This document shows positions 1 through 11,104 of a stretch of DNA of 64,000 nt, one piece after another. Both the position numbers and the translations under genes were made by a program. Within the stretch, counting starts at the first letter, position 1. The number at the start of each line of letters is the position of its first letter. The stretch comes from Sycobia sp. Sy_11 (taxonomy: Eukaryota > Arthropoda > Insecta > Hymenoptera > Epichrysomallidae). The stretch lies in assembly GCA_018907035.1 (NCBI GenBank), contig JACCIC010000274.1, positions 563,604-627,603 on the forward strand, written 5' to 3'. The notes below the pieces were generated by a model. The model saw only the letters and a list, made by a program, of their open reading frames with translations. It ran no database searches and was not told the DNA's origin.

Positions 1-198
1 CCAAAAAATGGATGGATGACTGGATAGAGGCCAAGCCGGTCGAATTTTTTCGCAACGGGATTCGTATGTTGCCAGAAAGATGGGAAAAAGTTGTAGCTAG
101 CGATGGCCAATACTTTCAATAATACATTTGTAACCATTTTTTCACAATAAAGGCTCAAAATTTGAAAAAAAACGGGAAACACTTATTCACATACCTGA
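1..198 (+). mobile_element. 3' end of a Mos1-type mariner, cut by the window edge
   Basis: The first 198 bases are the right end of a mariner element. They hold the last codons of the transposase, a short 3' UTR with AATAAA and a terminal inverted repeat that ends before a TA dinucleotide at 199-200. The sequence matches the reverse complement of 12415-12612, with only about four differences noticed by eye, so the two copies belong to one young family. The 5' part lies outside the window. Confidence 0.9.
3..122 (+). pseudogene. C-terminal fragment of mariner transposase
   Basis: An open frame entering from the window edge encodes the last 39 residues of a mariner transposase (KKWMDDWIEAKPVEFF... 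ending DGQYFQ) followed by TAA at 120-122. The ending is the same as that of the transposase at 12491-13534. The catalytic residues lie upstream of the window, so whether this copy is intact cannot be judged. It is listed as a fragment, not as a functional gene. Confidence 0.85.
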
Positions 199-200
199 TA

Positions 201-1150
201 CAATATTCACATTCTCTATATGTGTTATTTTTTTTAAAGTTGTTTGCAAATGATGAACAAATATAATTTAAAAAAATTAATTTCTTAAAAATTTTGTATA
301 ACATAAATAATAAATATTTACTTACACATATTACTTTTGAAAGTGATTTAAAATTACATATCATAACTGCTAATAACACGTATATCTATATCGTAAATAT
401 TTGTGATATTCTATGGCTTAGTACAAAAATGCCAAAACATAGTAGCAAGTATTTTGAAATAATTTTTTAATTAGCTATTTATTACTTCAAATCAACACTT
501 AACGAATAATAAACCAATATGGATGAAAATACATCATATCAACATAAATAGAACTTTAATTCATACAATACATTTTTATCTATTTTGAATGAATATAAAT
601 TCATATAACAAGTATATGGTAGAGATGTAAATTATATCACCAATAATGTTCTTAAAAATTTTGGATTGGCGTTTGAAATACCTTTACAAAATTTAAAATT
701 TTAATTTTTGGAAGTTACTCATACATTAACTATTTGGGAATATACTTCATATATAATTTCTCGTAGTGCCTTTACTAAAACAAATTTTTCAAAAATATAA
801 ATTTCCATTTTTTTGTATACGTAAAAATCAGAACTTCCTTTTTCCGACTATCGATTTCTAAAAACTCCATAGTATAGGTAATTGTAATTTAATACTCTTT
901 TCTGGATTATCATTACCTGTTATAATTACATTTTTTACATAAATTATAACATAATTTTTTTTTTATCACAAAAACTTTTTACATGATAATTAGGACAAAT
1001 TACTATATATTGTATTAATATAACTTATGCTAATCTATATTATATTAACTTACACAGGTTCAAAAATTTAAAAGTGAAACTACTGCAGAATTGAATGAAG
1101 TATAATAATTACGAATTGTAATTTAGTATCTATTTTTCAAAGCTATAAAA
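201..1150. other. AT-rich sequence without recognised genes
   Basis: Stop codons are frequent in all frames and no domain, tRNA or repeat structure is visible. Confidence 0.5.
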
Positions 1151-2130
1151 ACAAAAAATTCGTAACAATTTTATGTATTTTATTATTACTCATATCATCA
1201 ATGACTTTCTTGAAATTTATGTTCTTCTTAGATAAAGAATACGTATGATCCATTTCAATAGCGTGGGTATTGGGGTCTTTGCTTTCAGAAATATTTACAC
1301 TATTTCCATTAAGTCTCTTCTTTTCTGAACTATCATATACTGAAATACACGTTCAAGTGTCTTCTATTAAAATTTTTAACAATAAACATAAACGTTATGT
1401 TTAATAAATATTTTAACAGTATTTCGTTTTATTGAAGTAATCACGAATTTGACTTTTGTTATTCTCAGTCGTATGCATCTGAAATGATAAAATGTTATTA
1501 TTCACTAATTCATCTTGCATTTTACTTTCTATATCTTGATTATTTAATACTTCTGATGTTGTTGAAAATCAAAAGAAATTAGTTATTAATTATTACAATC
1601 CATTAAAAAAATATATAAAGAAACGATGTAATTTATAATACATATACACACCTTTCTTACATTTTATTATACACTAATTAAATTCATTAGCATTACATTG
1701 TTCTACTGTTTCTTTTGTTGCATAACAATTATCTGCTTTATGTATTCATAAGATTTTGGAATTTTTTAAAAATTTCTGCTTTTATTCTAATATTTGTTTC
1801 AAATATTGTAGGAATAGTACCTCTTTTCTATTTATATTTTTTTAAAGGAATCCATGTTCCAATCTTAAATTAAGTTAAATTTGTCCCATGAAATACATAA
1901 TCGGTATAAACAATTATATAAATAATGAATTAATAATAAATAAAAATGATGTAAATCAGATTTGTAATAATATTTCCATCCTTAGTAGTATGAATATAAT
2001 TTTCAATAATTAAATCTTTTTCAAAATGTAATTCAGATATCATATTCGATGAGCACAAAATATTGGCTCCCATCCCAAGTCTACACTGTTCGCCAATCCA
2101 ATAAACATCACATCTTCCTATACTCTCGAG
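1150..2130 (-). pseudogene. THAP-domain-like gene or relic
   Basis: Read on the minus strand, several short open stretches resemble a THAP protein cut by introns or decay. Around 2010-2050 SELHFEKD recalls the His-Phe end of the C2CH zinc finger. Around 1795-1835 KRGTIPTIFE recalls the motif that closes THAP domains. Around 1210-1260 MDHTYSLSKKN is followed by KKVIDDMS, as in the downstream coiled region of THAP proteins. Another open stretch lies near 1440-1560 behind an AG acceptor. Frames change between the pieces and no complete zinc finger is seen. This may be a degenerate gene, or one whose exons I cannot join. It lies about 2.4 kb from the P-element-like transposase on the other strand. 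Confidence 0.35.
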
Positions 2131-2280
2131 GTGGAAAACACCTACAAAAATAAGACATCAGTAATTTGGCACTCATACCAGAGATGAGCAGAGATTTCCA
2201 GAGACATAGGCGATGTTGGTTCCGTGATAACGTCAGATTTTGCGGCAGAATCACGAACAAGGTCCGTCTGCAATCTCGAC

Positions 2281-2288
2281 TATCGATA
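2281..2288. promoter_or_regulatory. TATCGATA palindrome (DRE-like)
   Basis: The perfect palindrome TATCGATA is the DREF-binding element of many insect housekeeping promoters. It lies just upstream of the minus-strand THAP-like stretch and in a locally GC-richer block. A single 8-mer may occur by chance. Confidence 0.2.
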
Positions 2289-2478
2289 AATGTAGCGCAC
2301 TGCTGAAAAATGTCCGAATAGAAAACATAATAATATAATTAACGCATCAAAGCAAAGGAGAAGCAGCGGGCGCGTGTACAGGCTGCTGTTAAGGGGAGGG
2401 GCAAGGTGGCAGGCAGGCACGATGCCAAAGAAGGGAAGTAGGGGATGTGAGGGACCGAGTGAGAGAAAAGAACTGCGC

Positions 2479-2479
<1 letters not shown>

Positions 2480-2530
<51 letters not shown>
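2480..2530. repeat. (TA)n microsatellite
   Basis: About 50 bp of uninterrupted TA follows a GC-richer segment (2340-2478) that has no recognisable gene. Confidence 0.95.
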
Positions 2531-2531
<1 letters not shown>

Positions 2532-4505
2532 CTTACATCCTTTTAATTCAAGTGTATAAGTTCTTGATGAAGTAATTTTTTTAGATACTGGTTTTCCTAT
2601 TTCAAGTCACTTATTGCGCAATCTAAAAAATATTTATTTCATATACAGTTAGTAACAATTTATTGTTTACATTTTAATCAATATATACTAATATTTATGC
2701 AGAATTTTGTTACTACTAGTCAACGATTAACTGCATAAATAACTACTCTCAAGATCTTAATCCCTTACATTTAGATATCGGTTTTATAAATGAAGAAAAT
2801 AATAATCTTGTTTTTATTACTCTAAAAAACAAATTTATTACTCTTTAGTTTGTAATGAAAAATATTAAATATAATATAAAATATCAAATATAAAGATAAA
2901 ATATCGCTTATTTCTAAATATAAGAAAGATTTATTTAATATTCTGATGCAGGGGATTTTATTAATTATCATTGAATCAATATTTACTAATGATATCTAAT
3001 ATTTTTATACTGCAAGAAATCGATTACTTATTAATTAACTTCTCTCGAGAACTCAATTTTTTATATCGGCACATTGGTTTCTAAATTTAAAAATATAATA
3101 ATCTTGAGTTGTAATATTGAGAACAGCCTTCTTCTGTAATTTTAAATTGAAAAGAATAAATCCTTCAATAAAGAATTTCTTCTATAATCTCTTTTATTAT
3201 CTTCTACTCGTGTATATATGTTCACGTAGAGCATAATTAATTTTTTAATCTACACGTTATATTTTCTAAAAATTTTTTACTTAATTTTTTTAATTACACA
3301 AAAATATTGCCTTGATATGAGAAAACAATTTTTCTGTGATATAAATACAAAAATTAATTATTTTTCAGCTTCATATACTTAAGAAGATTACATTTAATAA
3401 TATTATATTTATGTGGTAAATCACGTATTACAATCAATACGATAAATAAATTGTTATAATATATGTAGATGTTATATATGCATACTTATACTATTCATTG
3501 AGATTCATAAATTATTTTCTCAATGTACTATAAGTCATAAAATTGTTATATAATATTTTTACAATAGTATACATCGTACTGCGATAGCGTAATGAATAAG
3601 GCGTTACATTGCACGTCAATTTTTTTCCTGTAAATTTTTCTGGCAAAGCATAAGAATGTACCGAATACTTACAATTATAAGTATTTATTATAATCGAATA
3701 GATTGATGTGGCAAATCACGTATAATACGATATATAAATTGTTATAACATAAGTACATGTTATATATTCATTAAATTTTCATGTTTCTAGAAAATAAAAA
3801 TTATTCAAGTAAATTTTTTTTAAGATAGGAATCGAATTCTTGATTTTAAATTAAATTTCTTAAGTGAAGTATTGAAATTCCTGATCCATGTATATATTTA
3901 CTTCATTATTTAGGCTTGAATCAAATAACTAAATTTTTTTATTCAAAATCTTCAGTTTTTGATTCAATGATATATTTGCTTAAAATAAGAAAATATATAT
4001 TTAATTTCCAATCTCAACCCATTTACTAGAAAATATTAGTTGTATTTTGTTTAACCTTTTTTAGAGAATCAAAAGTATTGTGATTACTAAAGTTAAAAAG
4101 TTCAGGTTTTCCATTTGTTTTCCAATGTTTTGGCTTTGGTTAAAATAAAATTTAAATTTGATGAGCATATATTTTGTATATAATGAACATATTGGCTTGA
4201 ATTAAAACAATTTAAGTTCTTTTTTATGTCATAATAATCTCTAAAGTTAATAAAATAATTGTTGACGTAAAGTTTTCTCTTAGTACAATAAAATTGTGTT
4301 AAAAAATGGCTTGAAAATGTCACATGAATTTAATTATCCAAATATTTACAGGATTATTATTAACATAAACATTTTCATACATGTATGTGACAAAAAATTA
4401 TTTTAACTCAGAAGTTAAAAATATTTTATTTATCAGATCAATAAAAATTATTTTATGTATCAGAAGAACCATATGTATATGTATCTAAACAAAAATAAAT
4501 TTTAT
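2531..4505. other. AT-rich spacer with one diverged direct duplication
   Basis: No coding signal is visible. A roughly 70-bp block is present twice in the same direction, at about 3411-3480 and 3706-3775. Both copies hold a variant of TGTGGYAAATCACGTAT followed by AAATTGTTATAA. Confidence 0.45.
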
Positions 4506-4507
4506 AG

Positions 4508-7133
4508 GTATAAAATTAATCATAAATTGGTCAGTCAATTCGGTTATACGTGCTGGAATTTGTCGTCTTCATTTTGATAAAAATAATTTCATGAGTAATA
4601 AAAAAAAGCGTTTACGTCAAAATCGTACGCCAAAGCATTGGCAGCATTCCAGTAACGGCTTCAGAAATGAAGAACAGCCAAAGAACATTTCTGAAAACTT
4701 TATCATAGAAGAGAGTGTTGATTTTGAAATAGAAAAAATAGCACCAAAATCGAAAGAACCCGCAAGATTCGAGGAATCCAGTAATATCAAGGTAAACAAA
4801 GTTCAAGCAGAACCTGAGTTTATCCATCTGGGAAGAATTATTTTTTAATATAGAAGATGTGCATACACATTATTTAAGTTTCGAACGTGAAATTAACAAT
4901 TTTCAATAGATAATTCTAGTGACTGAAAATATTTCTGATTCCGCGAGTGACATTCAAGAATTAAAAAGTTAGAGTCGCAAGTAAAATCATTAAAAAAAAT
5001 TATTAAAATTGATAAAAAAACTATTAAGCGTATGAAATAGAAATTCCAGAAGCGTGTATTTAGTGGTATCGACAATCTGTTATTAACAAGAAATCTACCG
5101 TCTTTGGCGAAAACACTTATAAAGTTGCAATTTCACAAAGATCACGGCACATACACAGAGAAGGAAAAAGATTGTGCAAAGCAGTTGTATTATTACTCTG
5201 CATCTTGCTATTCTTGTTTACGAAATGCTGATATAATTTTGCCATCTGAATCGTCTGTAAGATCTTGGGTCTCAGAATACGACATTATTCTAAGAATGAA
5301 TAATGATATTTTGAAAAAGATCGCAGAGAATTTAGATCACCTTCCACCCGATGAACGTGTATGTGCTTTGAAATTTGGCGAAATGGCAATTAAAGCCATT
5401 GAAGAATATTCAAAGAAGCAAGATTTAATCGAATGTCTTGTTGGTATGGGGAACAATTCGCAAAGAAATAAAATTACAAAACATGTTTTATTGTTTTGCT
5501 TAGATAGCTTAAATGCTAAGAATGCATGGCGGCAATTAGTTTTCTTCGGATTTAATGAGAATGGAGCAAGCACAGAGCAGCTTCATGAAATAGTTCTCCA
5601 GCTGGAGAACTTCAACCAGTTACTACTGATGTGCGTGCAATTGTTTGCGATCAAGGTAGTAACAATCAAAGATTGTTTAAATTATTAAACATAACAACTC
5701 AACAATCATATTTTATTATTAATGATGTTAAGATTTACGCAATATACGATTGGCCCCATTTAATTAAAAGACTTATAGCACAACTAAGAACGCATGACAG
5801 TATTTATATTAATCAACAATGTACAGTCTCATTTGATGATTTGAAAAAAACTTGGCAATTAGATAGAACTCATGGTACTTCTAAATTGCTAGAATTTCTT
5901 TCCGAAACGCATTTTAGCCCGAATTCATTTGATGCAATAAAGGTAAAATAAGTGTTACAATTATTAGGTCGGCGTGTAACTTGCGCTATCAGACTTGCTG
6001 GTGCTAATAATGCAAACAGATTTTCAAGGACATGATCAGTGTCAGCAGATTTTGTTGAATGAATGGATCCTATTATTGATGCATGTGATTCCTATTCTTT
6101 GCACACGATGCATCAGCAAAAACATCCAGTATCCGAAAACAATAAAGAAATGCTGCAGAAACTTCAAGGTTTTGTAAATTGGTCAGAACAATGGACTATA
6201 AAAAAAAGTGGTTTTGAAAAACCACCATGTTCTTTGGGTATTCCATTGATGGTGCGAGCTTTATTAAGCTTATTCACCGACCTGAACATTTCCTTTCCTA
6301 GCTTTCAACTAGCAACAGGTCTTTGTAATCAAGACTCTGTAGAGCATATACATTTCAAGCTTCGTCGCAGAGGTGGATTTAATGCAAACCCATCCATCCT
6401 GCAGAATGTACAGATCGACTTTCAGACATATTTTGTCGACCAGTTTTATATAGACAAGTAAAAAGGGTAATACAAACTGTGAAGAAAGTCAATCATTCAT
6501 TGCAGAAACAAGAAAACAAAAAAAGAAATAAGGAATCTGCAAAACTATTTACCTGAGTATGATGAAGTGAGTATGATATATGAAGTGAGTATGATCACTG
6601 AGTATGATATATGAAATTGAGGAAATGGAAGATACTGCAGAATTGATTGATCTGCATTTTTAATTAAATTTTAGTCATGGTTTAGATATAAAATTAAAAG
6701 AAATATATGAGGCTAATGCCATTACCTATTTTGCCAGATATGTAGCTCGTACATGTCTTAAAAAATTGAATGCAAAGAGTGTACTAAAATTTTTATTAAA
6801 AATGTAGCTGAACCAACTACCAATCATGAAATATATATTAATTTTAGACAATACGAAAATTTTGATACGTCAAGTAAAGCAGTTTTTGTTTTGATAAGAC
6901 CAACCGATAAATTTGTAAGTATACTAAATTGTTATTTAGAAGGATTTCATAGATTTTATAAAACTGTGTAAAAGAAATCTTTTAGACCATTTAGTTGAAA
7001 ATATTGACGCTTTAACAAGTAAACAATATCCAGATTGTTTTAATCAAGAAAAGAGTTGCTACGAACACAGAATAAGTGCGCTCAGATTTTTAATATTAGT
7101 TAAAATATATGCGAAAACCCGTGAGTATAAATA
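4508..7133 (+). pseudogene. P-element-type THAP transposase, degenerate
   Basis: The pieces run collinearly as in P-element/THAP9 transposases. Behind a likely AG acceptor (4506-4507) comes AGICRLHFDKNNF, the end of a THAP zinc finger with its last Cys and His. At 5104-5650 follows a block with SESSVRSWVSEYD, the P-element transposase region. At 5631-5951 VCDQGSNNQRLFKLL and IYAIYDWPHLIKRL match the GTP-binding/catalytic core, including a candidate catalytic Asp. At 6063-6461 NQDSVEHIHFKLRRRGGFNANPS matches the C-terminal helical domain. Weaker C-terminal pieces reach about 7133. Stops and frame changes occur at about 4846, 5035, 5686, 5949 and 6459. A local duplication of AGTATGAT units lies at about 6558-6612. 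The copy cannot encode a full transposase. Terminal repeats were not identified. Confidence 0.8.
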
Positions 7134-7641
7134 ACAATCGGAGAAATGCGTCAAAATTAAATATGCAGACTAAAAATAAAAAAAATTAGAATTTAAATAA
7201 TGTGTAATAATGTGTAAATAGTGTTTGTTGAAGATTCACTGTAATAATTTTGCGCCAACTACTGCATAAGTGTAAATATATGTTTAATTTTTTTCTAGTT
7301 ACAGATTATTTAAAAAAGTAGAATATCGTCATACATTAAGGTAATGTTTTATTTACTTAAGTTTTAAAGTTTTAACTAATGAAACTTAATAGCACAATTT
7401 TAAATGACTAAGGAAATTTTTTTCAGAGAGCGAGTGCTTTGGTTGCCATCTCATTGGTGCCCACCGAATAAATAGATTCAATAATAATGTTAAAAAAGAA
7501 AATATTTAATTAATCAACCAATAAAATATTGATTCAAATTAAACCCCCCCTCCTGCCGGGGGCTGCTTTGATTCGATGTATTTAAAGAGTATATATATAT
7601 TATTAATATTTAACAGTTCATTAATATGTAATTAGTAGATA

Positions 7642-7647
<6 letters not shown>
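7134..7647. other. No gene seen; probable 3' part of the P-like element
   Basis: This is AT-rich with frequent stops. A short C/G-rich block at 7544-7565 is the only notable feature. Confidence 0.4.

Positions 7648-7684
<37 letters not shown>
7648..7684. repeat. (TA)n microsatellite
   Basis: About 37 bp of alternating TA. Confidence 0.95.
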
Positions 7685-7689
<5 letters not shown>

Positions 7690-7795
7690 AATATCTAAGT
7701 AAAAAGTACTGTAACGTACTAAAAAGTCAATACTAAAAAATAGAATGTACAACCATATTTAATATACATATATATGCATATAAAATACGGATTTT

Positions 7796-8385
7796 ATGGA
7801 GAAAATTGTACTTTCGAGTCCGAGTAGTAGAAAAAGATGTGCAAATGTCTCGAGACGAAGTTTACGGATAGCGTCATATTCGGACAATAAGACATGTCTT
7901 GGAACGACAGCTATAGAATTTTGTGTTGGGGAGGTAGAATATGTGTCCAAGTATCCCGGGATGACTTTTACTGCGAGTATATGTTCGAATGATAGAATAT
8001 GAATCTTTATAGAAGTTTCTTAAGCACTCCCCGTAGAAGTCGTTACAAAACACCTGGACATCGTATTCTAACATCCCAACATGAATCTCCCCATAGAGGT
8101 CGTTCCGTCATACTTGAAGATCGTCTTCTACCGTTCGAATAGGAATTTTCCTTAGAAGTTGTTACAAAACACCTGGAAATCGTATTCTACCGTCCCAACA
8201 CGAATCTTCCCGTAGAAGTCGTTCCTGCATACCTGGACATCCTTTTCTATCAACTAAATACAATACTTTCCGTAGAAATCGTCCAGAGACACCTGGACAT
8301 CGCATTCTATCATCCGAACACAAAACTCCCAGTAGAAATCGTCCTGAGGCAACAGACTATCGTGTTCAACCGCAAAATGTTGGTA
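7796..8385. repeat. 60-bp minisatellite in head-to-head orientation
   Basis: From about 8020 to 8385, five full 60-bp units and one partial unit lie in tandem on the plus strand. Each holds variants of CCGTAGAAGTCGT, then ACCTGGACATCG, then TTCTAYCRTCC. Unit starts fall near 8020, 8080, 8140, 8200, 8260 and 8320. From about 7796 to 8000 the same unit occurs at least three times, more diverged, on the minus strand. The two arms therefore meet near 8000-8020. Because 60 is a multiple of three, frames run through several units (Arg/Ser/Pro-rich), but in-frame stops occur. It may be the relic of a repetitive protein gene or plain satellite DNA. Confidence 0.8.
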
Positions 8386-8448
8386 TGCGAATAGCATATT
8401 TTTTAAGCGGACGCTCGATATTACCTTTTAATTTACGCAGAAGTGACG

Positions 8449-8449
<1 letters not shown>

Positions 8450-8498
<49 letters not shown>
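8450..8498. repeat. (TA)n microsatellite
   Basis: About 48 bp of alternating TA, directly before a CTCGGTG/CACCGAG hairpin at 8503-8522. Confidence 0.95.
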
Positions 8499-8501
<3 letters not shown>

Positions 8502-9230
8502 ACTCGGTGCTCAACCACCGAGCACGCAAGTTGTTGAGAAAGAAGAAGAGAGAGGACGAGAGATAGCGTGGAGTCGAGAGTTGGCCGTGAAGCAGAAAGG
8601 TGCGAGGAGAGTCAGTGGAGAAGCAGGGAGAAGAAGAAAGTATAGAAGAAGAGTCGGAAAGACAGAGAGGTGTGAAAGTTCAGTGAAAAAAAAGAGGAGA
8701 AGAAAGTCATAAAACAGATAGCGTGAGCTGGCGAGAGAAGAGGAGACAGCAGGAAGAACGAACAGGGGAGAAAGCCATCGGAGGCAGCAGAGAGAAAAAT
8801 TTGAGCGGCCCCCATCACCGGCGGCGCCTCCATCCTCGAGGGTGAATAACGCCTGCACCGACGGCGAGCTAGTGGACGCCAGCTGAGGACCACGCGCACC
8901 CGGTGAGCGGCGGTCATCCATCGTTGTTTTTTTTTAATCTTTCCTTTCTCTCCCTTCTTTTTCTTTCCTTTCCTCTTTTTCCTCTCCCCCGTAGTAATCC
9001 AGGTTCGGTGGGCGCGGTCGGGGTCTGTCGAGCACGTGGACCGGACGTAGAGTAAGTGCGTAGTCAGGGGTATTATGTGTAGCTGCGGAGACGAGAGTAA
9101 CTGAATAAACTCTGTTGAGTGAAATTTGTTGTCGCACGAAACATTTCTTATTCCCGAGACATTTCTTTCTCCTTTTCAGGCTGGCGGGACCTCCTCTGAG
9201 AAAATAGAGGTAAGTGAGTGAGTGAGGTAA
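8499..9230 (+). other. LTR-like or transcript-leader-like GC-richer segment
   Basis: This block is much richer in G and C than its surroundings. It begins with a 7-bp hairpin, passes through a purine-rich stretch, then has AATAAA at 9104-9109 and a consensus 5' splice site (GGTAAGTGAG) at 9209-9218. No protein-coding signal was found; the long frames in it come from low-complexity sequence. A solo LTR with a leader, or a non-coding first exon, would both fit. No matching second LTR is in the window. Confidence 0.3.
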
Positions 9231-9394
9231 AATAATATTTTTTTTGTGTGCGCGAACGAACTTAATCACCTTAAATTTCGTCATTTTTTTTCTGTTGTAA
9301 TCGTTGCATCACAATATATAGTTTCGGGTATTGGTAAAAAACTCTATTTTGTGATTATTTCTTTTGTTCAAACTAAAAAAACATATTTTCTATT

Positions 9395-10025
9395 GTCAAT
9401 TCTGAAGTTAATATAATGTATAATAAGAAAAATATAATTTCTCGTCACAAATGATGTTTAGTATGATTTAGCATTCAAGACCATTTTATAAGAGAAGATG
9501 GAGAGAAGATGGAGAGACAGGGAGAGACAGGGAGAGACAGAGAGAGACAGAGAGAGACAGAGAGAGACAGAGAGAGACAGAGAGAGACAGAGAGAGAGAG
9601 AGATTTTCCCACGTATGAGAAGATATCTATAAGGTGTGAAAGTAGTGTCAGATAAACCTGAAGAACAAAAAGGGTAATATAAAAAGGCTAATACACCTTC
9701 TTTAGGATACTAATCCCAAAGTTGGAAATGATTATTTGTTTGAGCTGGCCTGGTATTAATAATTTAAGCGGACTACTTTGAATTGATGTTCGTGTTTCAA
9801 GACGCCACCTACTGGTCGCTAGTGAAACTGACTGATAAGAACGTTATCTTAATTGATTGATAAAAGTAAAATGATTTTCATTAAAAAACATAGCCTATGT
9901 CCTTTCCAAGATAATATAGAATCTATATATCAAATTTCAGAACAATCGGTTCAGTAGTTTTTTTGGTCATCGTGTACAAACAAAAACACGCTTTGTCATT
10001 ATAGATTAGTATGATATGATATGAT
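9395..10025 (+). repeat. Dispersed repeat family R1, copy A (retroelement 3'-end-like)
   Basis: This segment shares blocks with 14285-14665 and 58930-59330. Diagnostic motifs are GAGCTGGCCTGGTATTAAT, AATTTAAGCGGACTACTTT and GACGCCACCTACTGG. The copy ends with AATTTCAGAACAATCGGTTC, a stretch resembling 3' ends of non-LTR retrotransposons, and a short ATGATATGAT tail at 10006-10025. A 10-bp GAGAGACAGG-like tandem repeat occupies 9480-9602. Confidence 0.65.
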
Positions 10026-10195
10026 TTTTTAATCTACTGTTATTCATTTTATATCTCATAAATATATATTTATTTTATATATTTATGAGAAAGATAAGAG
10101 AACGAAAAGGTTTAAAAGTATGTATGAAAGGTTTTAAAAGTATATTTTCTTAAAATTAAATAATCGGGTGAGGCCGAGACGGGAATGCTAGTGTA

Positions 10196-11047
10196 CGATG
10201 TGTGTTCAAAAAGTGTCGAGAAATTTTATGCCATGGAATTTTTCGGATGTTTTGGATATGAAACATGTGGCAGCAAAATTTTTTCGAAAATTGTTGAATT
10301 TCGAACAAAAACAGCGGCGAATGTAAGTTCCTCAGGAGTCGCTAAATGAAGTCAATAACGATGCAGAACTACTAAAACGTGTTATAATAGGTGACGAAAC
10401 ATGGGTTTACGGATACGATGTCGAAACTAAGGCTCAATCGTCCGAGTGGAGACATTCTGGATCACCAAGACCGAAAAAGGCTCGACAAGTGCGATCGAAT
10501 GTGAAGGTTATGTTCACTGTTTTCTTCGATTTTAATGTCATAGTGCATCATGAAATTTTGCCACAAGGTTAAATAATCAATAAGGAATACTACCAACAAG
10601 TGCAACGCCGTTTGCGTAAAGCAATCAGAAAAACGCCCGGATTTATGGTAAAACAATTCACGACTTTTGCACCACGATAATGCACCTGCTCACACTTCAT
10701 CGCTTGCTTGTGAATTTTTGGCGAAAAAACAAAATTTTAACGATGCCTCAGCCTCCATATTCGCTAGATATGGCTCCATGTGACTTTCTTCTATTTCTAA
10801 AAATAAAGAGACCATTAACAGGCCGTCGTTTTACAAGCATAGATGACTTCAAAAGCGAATCACTGAAACAGCTAAAAGTTATTACAAAGATCGAGTTTCA
10901 AAAGTGTTTCGACGATTGGAAAAAGCATTGGAAAAAGTACATTATATCCGAGGCGGATTACTTTGAAGGGGACAAAATAGATATTGATGAATAAATAAAT
11001 ATTTTTTCATAAAACGAACATTCTCGTTATTGTTTGAACACACCTCA
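10196..11047 (+). mobile_element. Internally deleted mariner, 852 bp
   Basis: The element is bounded by TA on both sides (10194-10195 and 11048-11049). Imperfect terminal inverted repeats share GTGTGTTCAAA. A complete mariner is about 1.28 kb; this copy lacks the DNA for the N-terminal helix-turn-helix region. Confidence 0.85.
10250..10994 (+). pseudogene. Mariner transposase relic
   Basis: In-frame stretches match the C-terminal two thirds of a mariner transposase. GDETWVYGYDVETKAQSS gives the first catalytic Asp of the D,D34D triad. A decayed [14 protein letters not shown] region lies around 10672-10700. PQPPYSPDMAPCDFLLF gives the third Asp. The end, DWKKHWKKYIISEADYFEGDKID, is followed by TAA at 10992. 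Several stops and at least one frame change (about 10320, 10570 and 10660-10690) disable it, and the DNA-binding domain is missing. It belongs to a different mariner subfamily from the copies at 1-198 and 12415-13697. Confidence 0.85.
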
Positions 11048-11049
11048 TA

Positions 11050-11051
11050 TA

Positions 11052-11103
<52 letters not shown>
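11050..11103. repeat. (TA)n microsatellite next to the mariner end
   Basis: The alternating TA starts right at the mariner's TA target, which fits insertion into a TA-rich microsatellite. Confidence 0.95.

Positions 11104-11104
<1 letters not shown>

Noticed and set aside
4612..4827. Minus-strand frames opposite the THAP transposase exon
   Set aside because: Shadow frames of the plus-strand transposase relic; no independent support.
8443..8921. Frames across 8443-8921 on both strands, including a Pro/Ser-rich one
   Set aside because: Low-complexity purine/pyrimidine composition prevents stops. No domain is visible and the plus frame starts in a (TA)n tract.
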